Notes: a model not told the origin generated them from the letters alone. Counted from the stretch's first letter, positions 9,668 through 18,150 are shown. The stretch: DNA of 64,000 bases from an uncultured Piscinibacter sp. (GCF_937952055.1 NZ_CALFYO010000032.1:186001-250000); one strand, 5' to 3'. Numbers and translations are program-made.

Positions 9668-10420
9668 CAGCGGCTGCACCCGCGCCGCCAGGTCGGTGCG
9701 GTAGGCGAAGGGCGCGGTCTCGTCCATGTAGGTGCACTGGCACAACTCGAGCTGCAGGGCGTGGATGCCCTGCTGCGGCGCGCCGTAGTGCCGCGTGATC
9801 CAGCCGCCCTTGAAGCGCCCGTTGCTGACATGGTCGTAGACCGTCTGTGACGCCATCTGCCTCTCCACCGCCGCCTGCATCGCCGGCGCGCAGGAACGGC
9901 CATCGGCGGTGCCGAGGTTGAGGTCGGGCAGGCGGCCCTCGAAGAAGCGAGGCAGCACGCTGCAGATCGAGTGCGCATCCCACAGCACGACTTGCCCATG
10001 GCGCGCGCGCAGCCGCTCGAGCTCGCCGCGCAGCGCGTCGTGGTAGGGCTGCCAGTAGCGCTCGCGCCGCTGGTCGCGCTCAGCGTCGTCGGGCGCCTCG
10101 CCGGGCAGGTACAGCGGCTCCTTGCGGAAGGTGTCCAGCGGCAGCAGGCCAGTGACGTCCTGCCCGGGGTAGAGGCTCTCGTCGTGCGGCGGCCGGTTCA
10201 GGTCGATGACGTGGCGCGCGTAGTTCGCCGCCAGCACGGTCGCGCCCATCGCCTGCGCGAAGTCGTAGAGCTGCGGCAGGTGCCAGTCGACGTCGGCGCG
10301 CTGCAGCGCGGCGGGCGTCATGCGACGCTCCAGCTCGGGCGGGATGCGCGTGCCGGCGTGCGGGATCGACACCAGCAGCGGCGCCGATCCCCGAGTCAGT
10401 GCGAAGATGTCCGGATCCAT
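9626..10420 (-). CDS. hutG: N-formylglutamate deformylase
   Basis: Hydrolyses N-formyl-L-glutamate to glutamate and formate, the last step of the five-step pathway. The 264-residue product belongs to the N-formylglutamate amidohydrolase family, with the opening PLLVSIPHAGTRIPPE, the ARHVIDLNRPP segment, LWDAHSICSVLP and GGWITRHYGAP. I start at the ATG at 10420 (MDPDIFALTRG); longer readings add an unlike N-terminus. The gene faces hutI and overlaps it by 42 bases. Upstream lies a HutC-like palindrome (10440-10455) shared with the divergent transporter operon. Confidence 0.96.
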   Translation of the reverse strand: MDPDIFALTRGSAPLLVSIPHAGTRIPPELERRMTPAALQRADVDWHLPQLYDFAQAMGATVLAANYARHVIDLNRPPHDESLYPGQDVTGLLPLDTFRKEPLYLPGEAPDDAERDQRRERYWQPYHDALRGELERLRARHGQVVLWDAHSICSVLPRFFEGRLPDLNLGTADGRSCAPAMQAAVERQMASQTVYDHVSNGRFKGGWITRHYGAPQQGIHALQLELCQCTYMDETAPFAYRTDLAARVQPLLQRMLAAALEARP

Positions 10421-10439
10421 GCGAGACAACCCTTGGTCA

Positions 10440-10455
10440 ACTGGTCTAGACAAGT
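10440..10455. promoter_or_regulatory. Putative HutC operator between hutG and the ABC transporter
   Basis: ACTGGTCTAGACAAGT is a 16-base palindrome with 14 symmetric positions. It shares TGGTCTAGACAA exactly with the site between hutH and hutC. The sequence TAGACA (10447-10452) inside it followed by a 16-base spacer and TAGACT (10469-10474) makes a reasonable sigma-70 promoter for the transporter operon, so a bound repressor would cover the -35. Confidence 0.7.
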
Positions 10456-10459
10456 GAAT

Positions 10460-10479
10460 GCCGCAGTGTAGACTGCGGC
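10460..10479. promoter_or_regulatory. Perfect hairpin next to the HutC site
   Basis: GCCGCAGT (10460-10467), loop GTAG, ACTGCGGC (10472-10479): an 8-bp perfect dyad just downstream of the HutC-like palindrome. It overlaps the presumed -10 (TAGACT, 10469-10474) of the transporter operon. It may be a second operator or a structure at the 5' end of the transcript. Confidence 0.45.
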
Positions 10480-10524
10480 ACGCGCCTTGCAAGGCGACGC
10501 CACCCACTCAACGCAGGAGCTGCC

Positions 10525-11484
10525 ATGACCCTCCCACGCATGCTGGCCGGCGCCGCCGCCGCTGCCGCCATTCTGACCGCCTTGCCCGCTGCCGCCCAGG
10601 AAACCCCGGTGGCCATCGGCATCTCCGGCTGGACCGGCTTTGCGCCGCTGACGCTCGCCAAGGAGGCCGGCCTGTTCAAAAAGCTCGGACTCGACGTCTC
10701 GATCAAGAAGATCCCGCAGAAGGATCGCCACCTGGCCATCGCCTCGGGCGACATCCAGTGCGCCGCCACCACGGTGGAGACCTGGGTGGTGTGGAACGCT
10801 AACGGCGTGGCCACCACGCAGATCTTCCAGCTCGACAAGAGCTACGGCGCCGACGGCATGGTGGTGAAGCCCTCCATCGCGAAGATCACCGACCTGAAGG
10901 GCAAGACCGTCGCCGCCTCTGCGCCCGGCACGGCGCCCTACTTCACGCTGGCCTGGATGCTGAAGAAGAACGGCCTGTCGGTGAAGGACGTGAAGGTCGT
11001 GACACTGGAGCCGCAGGCGGCCGCCAACGCGATGATCGCCGGCAACGCCGACCTCGACGCCGCGATGACGTATGAACCCTACCTCGGCGCGGTGCGCGCC
11101 AAGCCCGAGGCCGGCAAGATCATCGCGACCACGCTCGACTACCCGATGGTGATGGACACCTTCGGCTGCACGCCCAAGTTCCTGAAGGACAACCCCAAGG
11201 CCGCCAAGGCGCTGGCCGACGGCTACTTCGCCGCGCTGGACATGATCAAGGCCGACCCGAAGAAGAGCTTCGAGATCATGGGCGCCGACGTCAAGCAGAG
11301 CGGCGAGGCCTTCGAGAAGAGCCAGGCCTATCTGCGCTGGCAGGACCGTGCGGCGAACCAGAAGTTCTTCGCCGGCGAGCATGCGCAGTTCAGCAAGGAG
11401 GCAGCCGATCTGCTGCTGGAGATCGGCATCATCAGGCAGATCCCCGACCTGAAGTCGCTCGCCGACACGCAATTCATCAAGTAG
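10525..11484 (+). CDS. ABC transporter substrate-binding protein, NMT1/TauA type, in hut cluster
   Basis: A 319-residue periplasmic binding protein. A cleavable signal peptide ends near AAAQE (residues 1-25). The mature part has the NMT1/SsuA-like layout: GISGWTGFAPLTLAKEAGLFKKLGLDVSI at the front, and SGDIQCAATTVETWVVWNA and DLKGKTVAASAPGTAPYFTLAWML later. It is first in a three-gene transporter operon behind a HutC-like operator and lies between hutG and hutH, so uptake of histidine, urocanate or a related imidazole compound is the natural guess. The family itself is known for taurine, sulfonates, nitrate and pyrimidine precursors, so the substrate is an inference. Confidence 0.9.
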   Translation: MTLPRMLAGAAAAAAILTALPAAAQETPVAIGISGWTGFAPLTLAKEAGLFKKLGLDVSIKKIPQKDRHLAIASGDIQCAATTVETWVVWNANGVATTQIFQLDKSYGADGMVVKPSIAKITDLKGKTVAASAPGTAPYFTLAWMLKKNGLSVKDVKVVTLEPQAAANAMIAGNADLDAAMTYEPYLGAVRAKPEAGKIIATTLDYPMVMDTFGCTPKFLKDNPKAAKALADGYFAALDMIKADPKKSFEIMGADVKQSGEAFEKSQAYLRWQDRAANQKFFAGEHAQFSKEAADLLLEIGIIRQIPDLKSLADTQFIK

Positions 11485-11496
11485 GCACGCTGCGCC

Positions 11497-12270
11497 TTGA
11501 AGCCGCTTCGCGACGTGTCGCCCGGGGCCCGCATGGCCCTGGGCATCAGCTTCTTCGTGCTGTTCTTTGCCGCCTGGGCGGTCGCCACCTTCGGCGGCTA
11601 CGTGTCCAAGACCTTTCTCGCCGACCCGCTGACGATGCTGCGGTCGGGCTGGACCCTGCTGGCCGAGCAGGGCTTCGCCACCGACATCGGCTACACCGTC
11701 TGGCGCGTGGTCGGCGGCTTCGTGCTGGCGGCGATCGTCGCCGTGCCGCTGGGCGTGGCGATGGGCGCCTACAAGCCGGTCGAGGCCTTCTTCGAACCCT
11801 TCGTGTCCTTCGCGCGCTACCTGCCGGCCTCGGCCTTCATCCCGCTGCTGATCCTGTGGGCCGGCATCGGCGAGGCGCAGAAGCTCGCGGTGATCTTCAT
11901 CGGCTCGTTCTTCCAGCTCGTGCTGATGATCGCGGTCACGGTCGGCGGCACGCGGCGTGATCTGGTCGAGGCGGCCTACACGCTGGGCGCCAACGACTGG
12001 GGCATCGTGCGCCGCGTGCTCATCCCTGCGGCGGCGCCGCAGGTGGCCGAGACGTTGCGCCTGGTGCTCGGCTGGGCCTGGACCTACGTGATCGTCGCCG
12101 AGCTGATCGGCGCCTCGCACGGCATCGGCCACATGATCACCGACAGCCAGGCGCTGCTGGCCACCGACCAGATCATCTTCGGCATCATCACCATCGGCGT
12201 GATCGGGCTCGTCTCCGACCTCGCCTTCAAGCGCGCCAACCGCGCGCTGTTCCGCTGGGCCTCGCTGTGA
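11497..12270 (+). CDS. ABC transporter permease, TauC/SsuC type, in hut cluster
   Basis: A 257-residue inner-membrane permease with about six hydrophobic segments. The transporter EAA loop is visible as EAAYTLGANDWGIVRRVLIPAAAPQ (near residues 154-178), which docks with the ATPase. I use the TTG at 11497, 12 bases after the binding-protein stop; an ATG at 11533 would remove 12 residues before the first membrane helix and cannot be excluded. The gene ends in GTGA shared with the ATPase start (4-base overlap). Confidence 0.9.
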   Translation: MKPLRDVSPGARMALGISFFVLFFAAWAVATFGGYVSKTFLADPLTMLRSGWTLLAEQGFATDIGYTVWRVVGGFVLAAIVAVPLGVAMGAYKPVEAFFEPFVSFARYLPASAFIPLLILWAGIGEAQKLAVIFIGSFFQLVLMIAVTVGGTRRDLVEAAYTLGANDWGIVRRVLIPAAAPQVAETLRLVLGWAWTYVIVAELIGASHGIGHMITDSQALLATDQIIFGIITIGVIGLVSDLAFKRANRALFRWASL

Positions 12271-13055
12271 GTCGACTCTCGATCCGCGGCATCGGCCGCA
12301 CCTTCCCCGGCGTGCACGGCGGCGCGCCGACGCTGGCGCTGCAGCCCACCGACCTCGAGGTGGCCGACAACGACTTCATCACCGTGCTCGGGCCCTCCGG
12401 CTGCGGCAAGTCGACGCTGCTGCGCATCGTCGCCGGACTGGACGGGCCCACGCAGGGCGAGGTGCGGCTCGACGGCGAGCCGGTGCGCGGCCCCGGCGCC
12501 GAGCGCGGCATGGTGTTCCAGAGCTACACGCTGTTCCCCTGGCTGACGGTGCGCGAGAACATCTGCTTCGGCCTGCGCGAGAAGGGCATGCCGGCCGCGC
12601 AGCAGGCCGAGATCGCCGCGCGCTTCATCGCCGAGGTGGGCCTGAGGGGTTTCGAGAGCCACTTCCCCAAGCAGCTCTCCGGCGGCATGCAGCAGCGCGT
12701 GGCGCTGGCCCGGGCGCTTGCCAACGACCCGAAGATCCTGCTGCTCGACGAGCCCTTCGGCGCCCTCGACAACCAGACCCGCGCGCTGATGCAGGAGCTG
12801 CTGCTGTCGATCTGGGAACAGCACAGGAAGACCGTGCTCTTCGTGACGCACGACGTCGATGAGGCGATCTTCATGGCCAACCGCTGCGTGGTGTTCAGCG
12901 CGCGCCCCGGGCGCATCAAGAACGAGCTGGCGATCGACTTGCCCTACCCGCGCCACTACACCGTGAAGACCACGCCGCGCTTCTCCGAGCTGAAGGCGGT
13001 GGTCACCGAGGACATCCGGGCGGAGAGTCTGAAGACCGCCCAGATGGAGCACTGA
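12267..13055 (+). CDS. ABC transporter ATP-binding protein, TauB/SsuB type, in hut cluster
   Basis: A 262-residue ATPase with Walker A GPSGCGKST (residues 42-50), Q-loop MVFQSYTLFPW, signature LSGGMQQRVALARAL, Walker B ILLLDEPFGALD and switch histidine FVTHDVDEA. A GTG start overlaps the permease stop. Its TGA (13053-13055) directly touches the reverse-strand stop of hutH (13056-13058), so the six bases TGATCA hold both stop codons with no gap. It powers the importer of the preceding two genes. Confidence 0.95.
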   Translation: MSRLSIRGIGRTFPGVHGGAPTLALQPTDLEVADNDFITVLGPSGCGKSTLLRIVAGLDGPTQGEVRLDGEPVRGPGAERGMVFQSYTLFPWLTVRENICFGLREKGMPAAQQAEIAARFIAEVGLRGFESHFPKQLSGGMQQRVALARALANDPKILLLDEPFGALDNQTRALMQELLLSIWEQHRKTVLFVTHDVDEAIFMANRCVVFSARPGRIKNELAIDLPYPRHYTVKTTPRFSELKAVVTEDIRAESLKTAQMEH

Positions 13056-14546
13056 TCAGATCGAGGCACCTTCCTCGACCAGCGCCGTGGCTGCCGCGAT
13101 GTCCGGCGCCATCAGCCGGTCCTGCGAGAGCCGCGGCACCCTGGCGCGCAGCCGCGAATGAAACGCCTCGATCGCCGGCGACGACTGCATCGGCCGGTGG
13201 AAGTCCAGCGCCTGTGCCGCCGAGAGCCACTCGATGCCGACGATGCCGGCGGTGTTGTCGAGCATCTGGTGCAGGCGCCGCGCGGCGTAGGTGGCCATCG
13301 AGACGTGGTCCTCCTGGTTCGCCGAGGTCGGCAGCGAATCGACGCTGGCCGGATGCGCCAGCGACTTGTTCTCGGAGGCCAGCGCGGCCGAGGTCACTTG
13401 CGCGATCATGAAACCCGAGTTGAGGCCGCCGTGCTCGACCAGGAAGGCCGGCAGGTTCGACAGCACCGGATCCATCAGCATCGCGGTGCGCCGCTCCGAC
13501 AGTGCGCCGACTTCGGCGATGGCCAGCGCCAGGTTGTCGGCGGCGAAGGCCACCGGCTCGGCGTGGAAGTTGCCGCCCGACAACGCCTCCATCGTGTCGG
13601 CGAACACCAGCGGGTTGTCCGACACACCGTTGGCTTCGGTGAGCAGGATGTCCCAGGCGTGCGCCATCTGGTCGAGGCAGGCGCCCATCACCTGCGGCTG
13701 GCAGCGCAGGCAGTACGGGTCCTGCACCTTCTCGCAGTGCAGGTGCGAGGCGCGCAGCGGGCTGTCCTTCAGCCAGGCGCGATAGCGAGCGGCCACCGCA
13801 CGCTGGCCCTTCTGGCCGCGCACCGCGTGAATGCGATCGTCGAAGGGGGTGTCAGAGCCCTTGGCCGCGTCCACCGTCATCGCGCCGACCGCCAGCGCGG
13901 CATCGAACACGCGCTCCAGGCGCAGCGCGGCGTGGATGGCCAGCGCGGTGGACGCCTGCGTGCCGTTGAGCAAGGCGAGGCCTTCCTTGGGGCCGAGCTG
14001 CATCGGCGTCAGGCCGGCATGGGGCAGCGCCTCCAGCGCGCTCATGCGCTTCCCGCCGACGAAGGCCTCGCCCACGCCGATCAGCACGCCGGCCATGTGC
14101 GACAGCGGCGCGAGGTCGCCCGAGGCGCCGACCGAGCCCTTCTCCGGGACCACCGGCAGCACGTCGTGCGCGAGCAGCGCGAGCAACGCCTCGATCACCT
14201 CGAGGCGCACGCCCGACACGCCGTGCGCGAGGCTCGCCGCCTTGAGCAGCAGCATCAGTCGCACCACCGGCGCGGCCAGCGGCTGGCCGATCCCGGCGCT
14301 GTGCGACAGCACCAGGTTCTTCTGCAGCTGCACGAGTTGGTCGTCCGCGATGCGCGTCTGCGCCAGCTTGCCGAAACCGGTGTTGATGCCGTATACCGGC
14401 TCGTGCCGCGATACCAGCGTGCGCACCGCCGCCACGCTGGCTGCAATGCCGGGCCGGGCAGAGTCGGCGATGGTCAGACGCAGCGGGCCGGCCGCGACGC
14501 GCTGCAGCAGGGGCTTGTCGAGTTCGCCGGGAACGATGGCATGCAT
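13056..14546 (-). CDS. hutH: Histidine ammonia-lyase
   Basis: First enzyme of histidine degradation: removes ammonia from L-histidine to give urocanate, cytosolic homotetramer. The 496-residue product carries the Ala-Ser-Gly triad (residues 141-143, in GSVGASGDLAPLSH) that cyclises into the MIO electrophile, plus the catalytic tyrosine segment YGINTGFGKL (Tyr52). It also has NGTQAS and DNPLVF further on. The gene diverges from hutC across a palindromic operator and converges on the transporter ATPase with touching stop codons. It is transcribed separately from hutUDFI, an arrangement that needs three operators. Confidence 0.98.
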   Translation of the reverse strand: MHAIVPGELDKPLLQRVAAGPLRLTIADSARPGIAASVAAVRTLVSRHEPVYGINTGFGKLAQTRIADDQLVQLQKNLVLSHSAGIGQPLAAPVVRLMLLLKAASLAHGVSGVRLEVIEALLALLAHDVLPVVPEKGSVGASGDLAPLSHMAGVLIGVGEAFVGGKRMSALEALPHAGLTPMQLGPKEGLALLNGTQASTALAIHAALRLERVFDAALAVGAMTVDAAKGSDTPFDDRIHAVRGQKGQRAVAARYRAWLKDSPLRASHLHCEKVQDPYCLRCQPQVMGACLDQMAHAWDILLTEANGVSDNPLVFADTMEALSGGNFHAEPVAFAADNLALAIAEVGALSERRTAMLMDPVLSNLPAFLVEHGGLNSGFMIAQVTSAALASENKSLAHPASVDSLPTSANQEDHVSMATYAARRLHQMLDNTAGIVGIEWLSAAQALDFHRPMQSSPAIEAFHSRLRARVPRLSQDRLMAPDIAAATALVEEGASI

Positions 14547-14558
14547 GATCGGGCTCCG

Positions 14559-14578
14559 AAAGTGGTCTAGACAACTTT
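14559..14578. promoter_or_regulatory. Putative HutC operator between hutH and hutC
   Basis: AAAGTGGTCTAGACAACTTT is a 20-base palindrome with 18 symmetric positions, the best of the three sites. TAGACA within it (14568-14573) and TAGAAT (14593-14598) are 19 bases apart and could form the hutC promoter. If so, transcription would start about at the hutC ATG (14605), giving a leaderless or nearly leaderless message, with the repressor covering the -35. Confidence 0.75.
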
Positions 14579-14604
14579 AGCATGGCGACGGATAGAATGG
14601 AACC

Positions 14605-15324
14605 ATGACGCCGCCCGTCGCGCCCCGCCGCTTGCCATCCGAGGAAGTCAAGGCCTCGATCCGCCAGCGCATTGCCGAGGGCGGCTGGCAGGCCGGCATG
14701 CGGCTGCCATCCGAGCGCGAGCTGGTGCAGCAGTTCGGCTGCGCACGCATGACGGTGCACCATGCGCTGCGCGAGCTGGAGGGCGAGGGCCTGATCGAAC
14801 GGCGCCAGGGTTCGGGCTCCTACGTGGCGCAGCTGCACCCGATCTCCAACGTGCTGCAGGTGCGCGACATCCACGAGGAGATCGCCGAGCGCGGCCATGT
14901 GCACGTCACGCGCGTGCTCGACGTGGCGCGCGAGAAGGCCGGCGCCGAGATCGCCACGGCGATGCGGCTGCGCAAGGGCGCGACGGTCTACCACGTGCGT
15001 CTCGTGCACCTGGAGAACGGCGTGGCCATCCAGCTCGAGGACCGTCACGTCAATCCGGCCCTCGCGCCCGACTTCCTGGCGATTGACTTCACGCAGGTCA
15101 CGCCCTCGCACGTGCTGTTCCGGCATGCGCCGCTCACCGAGGCCGAGCAGGTGGTCGAGGCCGTGCTCGCCGACGCCGAGCAGGCCAGGGCGCTCGAGGT
15201 GCCCGAGGGCAGCGCGCTGCTGATGGTGTCGCGGCGCACCGTGTCCCAGGGCGCGGTGGCCTCGGTGGCGCGCCTGTACCATCCGGGCTCCCGCTACCGG
15301 CTGATCGGGCACTTCTCGGTCTGA
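14605..15324 (+). CDS. hutC: Histidine utilisation repressor, GntR family
   Basis: A 239-residue GntR/HutC regulator. The N-terminal winged helix (residues about 10-75) reads RLPSERELVQQFGCARMTVHHALRELEGEGLIERRQGSGSYVA. The C-terminal UTRA ligand domain (about 90-235) ends with the typical YHPGSRYRLIGHF. In known systems HutC represses hut genes and urocanate releases it. The gene is divergent from hutH and behind its own palindrome, so it is probably autoregulated. Confidence 0.96.
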   Translation: MTPPVAPRRLPSEEVKASIRQRIAEGGWQAGMRLPSERELVQQFGCARMTVHHALRELEGEGLIERRQGSGSYVAQLHPISNVLQVRDIHEEIAERGHVHVTRVLDVAREKAGAEIATAMRLRKGATVYHVRLVHLENGVAIQLEDRHVNPALAPDFLAIDFTQVTPSHVLFRHAPLTEAEQVVEAVLADAEQARALEVPEGSALLMVSRRTVSQGAVASVARLYHPGSRYRLIGHFSV

Positions 15325-15342
15325 GCACGACGAAAGCGCGCC

Positions 15343-16089
15343 ATGCAGACTCCCGCCCACCGACTGCCCTCCCAGGACCTCACCGACGCCGAGTTCGCCG
15401 AGCTCGACGAACTGCTCGCCGTGACGCCGGAGCCCTTCGAGCCGCTGGATGCGGTGATGCTCGACGGCTACCTCTGCGGCGTGCTCGTGCAGCCGGTGCT
15501 CATCGAGACCGACGCCTGGCTGCCCCATGTGTTCGACTTCGACGGCCAGCCACTGCCGGACGACACCGACCCGGTCTGGCGCGAGCGCATCACCGCGCTG
15601 ATCCTGCGCCGGCACGCCGCGCTGAACCGCGCGCTCGCCGAGGACGGCTGGTTCGACCCGCTGATCCTCGAACCCGACGACTTCAACCCGCCGCGAACCG
15701 ACGAACCGGCGGCCAGCCTCAATCCGCTGTCGCAGGCGCTGTTCCCCTGGGTGGCCGGTTTCCAGCACGCGATGGAGACGTTCCCCGACCTGCTGGAGCT
15801 GCCCGACGCGGCGATCGACGTCGCCCTCGCCAGGCTGTACCGCCACCTGCCGGCGCAGACCGACGAGGAGCGCGAGGTGGTGGCCACGCTCGACCGCGAG
15901 CATCCGCTGGCCACGCTGGACGAGGCGATCGAGGACATGATCGTCATCGTCGCCGATCTCGAGGACCTGACGCGCGAGCGTCGCTACAAGGTCGAGACGG
16001 TGAAGCGCGACGCGCCCAAGGTCGGCCGCAACGACCCCTGTCCCTGCGGCAGCGGCAGGAAATTCAAGCAGTGCCACGGCAAGGCCTGA
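15343..16089 (+). CDS. UPF0149/YecA-family protein with SEC-C zinc motif
   Basis: A 248-residue protein. The N-terminal two thirds match the YecA/UPF0149 fold: acidic DAEFAELDELLA, MLDGYLCGVLVQP, then WVAGFQHAMETFPDL. The last 20 residues form a SEC-C zinc-binding motif (GRNDPCPCGSGRKFKQCHG), as found at the C-terminus of SecA. Related YecA proteins bind metal and associate with ribosomes or the Sec system, so a role in protein biogenesis is possible, though no activity can be read from sequence. It follows hutC by 18 bases and may be co-transcribed. Confidence 0.88.
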   Translation: MQTPAHRLPSQDLTDAEFAELDELLAVTPEPFEPLDAVMLDGYLCGVLVQPVLIETDAWLPHVFDFDGQPLPDDTDPVWRERITALILRRHAALNRALAEDGWFDPLILEPDDFNPPRTDEPAASLNPLSQALFPWVAGFQHAMETFPDLLELPDAAIDVALARLYRHLPAQTDEEREVVATLDREHPLATLDEAIEDMIVIVADLEDLTRERRYKVETVKRDAPKVGRNDPCPCGSGRKFKQCHGKA

Positions 16090-16108
16090 GCGTCCGGCGA
16101 GGGGGGCG

Positions 16109-16879
16109 ATGAGAGCCCAGCTGCTGTCCGACCTTCACCTCGAGACCGAGGACTTCGAGCCGGAGCCGAACCCGGCCGCCGAATTGCTCGTCCTGGGTGG
16201 CGACATCGACAGTTCGTGGGAAGCGCTGGCGCGCTTTCGCGGCTGGCCGGTGCCGGTGCTCATGGTGGCGGGCAACCACGAGTTCGACGGCCGCGACGTC
16301 GACGAGGCCTGGCCTGCGCTGCGTGCACGCTGCGACGCGCTCGGCATCGACCTGATCGAGCGCGAGTGCCGCGTGCTGCAGGGCACGGGCGGGGAGCGCA
16401 TCCGCTTCGTCGCCACCGTGCGTTGGTGCGACTTCGACCTCTTCGGCGAGCCTGGCCGGGCCACCGCGATGCGCGCGGCGGGCTACTACATGCGCATCAT
16501 GCGCAGCGTGCGCCGCGGCGAGCCCTTCGATCCCGATGGCGTGCGAGAGGAGGCGCTGGCCTGCCGCGCTTGGCTGGCGGACGCGTTGCGTGCGCCGCGC
16601 GGTGACTGGGACCGTACCGTGGTGCTGACGCACTTCGCGCCGTCACTGCGCAGTGCCGATCCGCGCTACGGCGCCCAGCCGGGCACGGCGAGCTTCTGCA
16701 ATGCCGACGACGCGCTGCTGCCGCTGGCGTCGACCTGGATCCACGGCCACCTGCACTGCCGCCATGACTACCTGGTCGAGCACGAGCACGGCCGCACCCG
16801 GGTGGTGTGCAACGCGCGCGGTCATGGCCGCAAGGGCGAGGCCGAGGGCCACGACCCGCTGCGCGTCTACGAGCTCTGA
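16109..16879 (+). CDS. Calcineurin-like metallophosphoesterase
   Basis: A 256-residue metallophosphoesterase with all expected metal and catalytic motifs: SDLHLE (Asp8, His10), GGDID, GNHEFD, VVLTHFAP and HGHLHCRHDY. No signal peptide is present, so it acts in the cytosol. Residues about 90-150 form a family-specific insert. The substrate is unknown; relatives act on phosphodiesters or phosphoproteins. It starts 19 bases after the SEC-C gene behind a purine-rich ribosome-binding stretch, so the two are probably one transcript. Confidence 0.9.
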   Translation: MRAQLLSDLHLETEDFEPEPNPAAELLVLGGDIDSSWEALARFRGWPVPVLMVAGNHEFDGRDVDEAWPALRARCDALGIDLIERECRVLQGTGGERIRFVATVRWCDFDLFGEPGRATAMRAAGYYMRIMRSVRRGEPFDPDGVREEALACRAWLADALRAPRGDWDRTVVLTHFAPSLRSADPRYGAQPGTASFCNADDALLPLASTWIHGHLHCRHDYLVEHEHGRTRVVCNARGHGRKGEAEGHDPLRVYEL

Positions 16880-16892
16880 GGCGTCCCGCGGT

Positions 16893-18041
16893 TCATTTCA
16901 GCTCTTCGGCGATTTCGATCTTCAGCCCGCTGGCGCCCACGGCGGTGGGTGGCGAGAAGCCCTGCAGGTCGCCCGGCTGCGGCATCGCGTTGCCGCTCTT
17001 GCTGACGCGTGCGCCGACGACCACCTGCTTCGCGGTGGACAGGCGCGTGGCCGGACTCATCGCCATCGAGTCGTCGAGGGTGAAGTTCAACGGCAGATCC
17101 TTCACCTGCTTGCGCAGGATGGCCAGCGGCACGCGCGGGCCGTCGACCGCGCGCGCGAAGACGAACACCGTGTCCTCGGGCGAGACCCGACCCTTCAATG
17201 CCGCAGCGAGCTGCACTTCGCCGGCCACGCTGGCCCCCGCCACGGCCTGCGGCGCGGGCGGCGCAGCGCCCGGCGAAGCCTGACCGGCACGCGAGCGTGC
17301 CTCGGCCACGCCGCCTTGCAGGTTGCGCGCGAGCTCGCTGCCGGGCTCCGCGGCCGCGACGGCGGCCTCCCACAGCCTCGCCGCCTTGTCGTAGTCGTTG
17401 TTGTCGAAGGCGATCGTGCCGGCCAGCGCCAGCGCCTTGAGGTTCTTCGGATCGAGCTCGAGGGCCTTGGCGATCAGCGCCGCCGGCTCGCCGGCCAGCT
17501 TGCGCCCGGCTGCCATGGCGGTGGCGTCGGCCAGGTCGGCATAGGCTTGCGCGTCCTTCGGCGTCATGTCGATGACGCGCTGGAAGGCCTTCACCGCTTC
17601 GGGGTAGCGGCCCATGGCGCTGTAGCTGCGGCCGAGCATGGACCAGCCCTCGGCATCCTCGGGCGAGTCCTTCAGCCGCTGTTCGAGCTTGGCGACCATC
17701 GCTTCGATCTGGGCCATGGCACTGCCGTGCCCGCCGTCGCCCTCGCCACCGGCGACCGGCACGCCCTTCCACGCGCCCGGCGTGCCGTAGACGGCATAGC
17801 CGGCCACGGCGACGACGACCACGAAGCCCGCGATCGCAGCGAGCAGGCGGCGCGACGGCCTGGGGGCCGCCGGCGCCGCGGGGGGCGCGGAGGCATCGCC
17901 GGATTGCAGGACGAGCGCGAGCAGTTCCTGCTCCAGCGTGCTGCGCGAGGCCGCGGCCTGGTCGGCCGGCAGCGCGCCGGACGCGGCGAGCTCTTCGAGC
18001 TGCCGCAACTGGCGCTTGATTTCATCGATGCGAGGGTTCAT
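16893..18041 (-). CDS. CcmI-like TPR protein (c-type cytochrome biogenesis family)
   Basis: A 382-residue membrane-anchored TPR protein. It opens with MNPRIDEIKRQLRQLEELAASGALP, a helical segment typical of the loop of CcmI. One membrane segment follows (residues about 70-88, LLAAIAGFVVVVAVAGYAVYG), then three or so TPR repeats (about 115-245). The C-terminal beta domain ends VPLAILRKQVKDLPLNFTLDDSMAMSP, the CcmI/CycH tail that handles apocytochrome c. Full CcmI has an extra N-terminal membrane helix, absent here, and no ccm genes are adjacent. It may assist cytochrome c maturation as a partial or orphan CcmI. Confidence 0.85.
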   Translation of the reverse strand: MNPRIDEIKRQLRQLEELAASGALPADQAAASRSTLEQELLALVLQSGDASAPPAAPAAPRPSRRLLAAIAGFVVVVAVAGYAVYGTPGAWKGVPVAGGEGDGGHGSAMAQIEAMVAKLEQRLKDSPEDAEGWSMLGRSYSAMGRYPEAVKAFQRVIDMTPKDAQAYADLADATAMAAGRKLAGEPAALIAKALELDPKNLKALALAGTIAFDNNDYDKAARLWEAAVAAAEPGSELARNLQGGVAEARSRAGQASPGAAPPAPQAVAGASVAGEVQLAAALKGRVSPEDTVFVFARAVDGPRVPLAILRKQVKDLPLNFTLDDSMAMSPATRLSTAKQVVVGARVSKSGNAMPQPGDLQGFSPPTAVGASGLKIEIAEELK

Positions 18042-18150
18042 GGGGCGTGGATGGTAAGGCCGGGCGAGGTTGCGGGTTGTCAAGAACGGTGTGGCACCCT
18101 GTGCGAGACTTGCGGCGCTTTCGAAGATTCCCCTTGCGGAGACGACGCCC

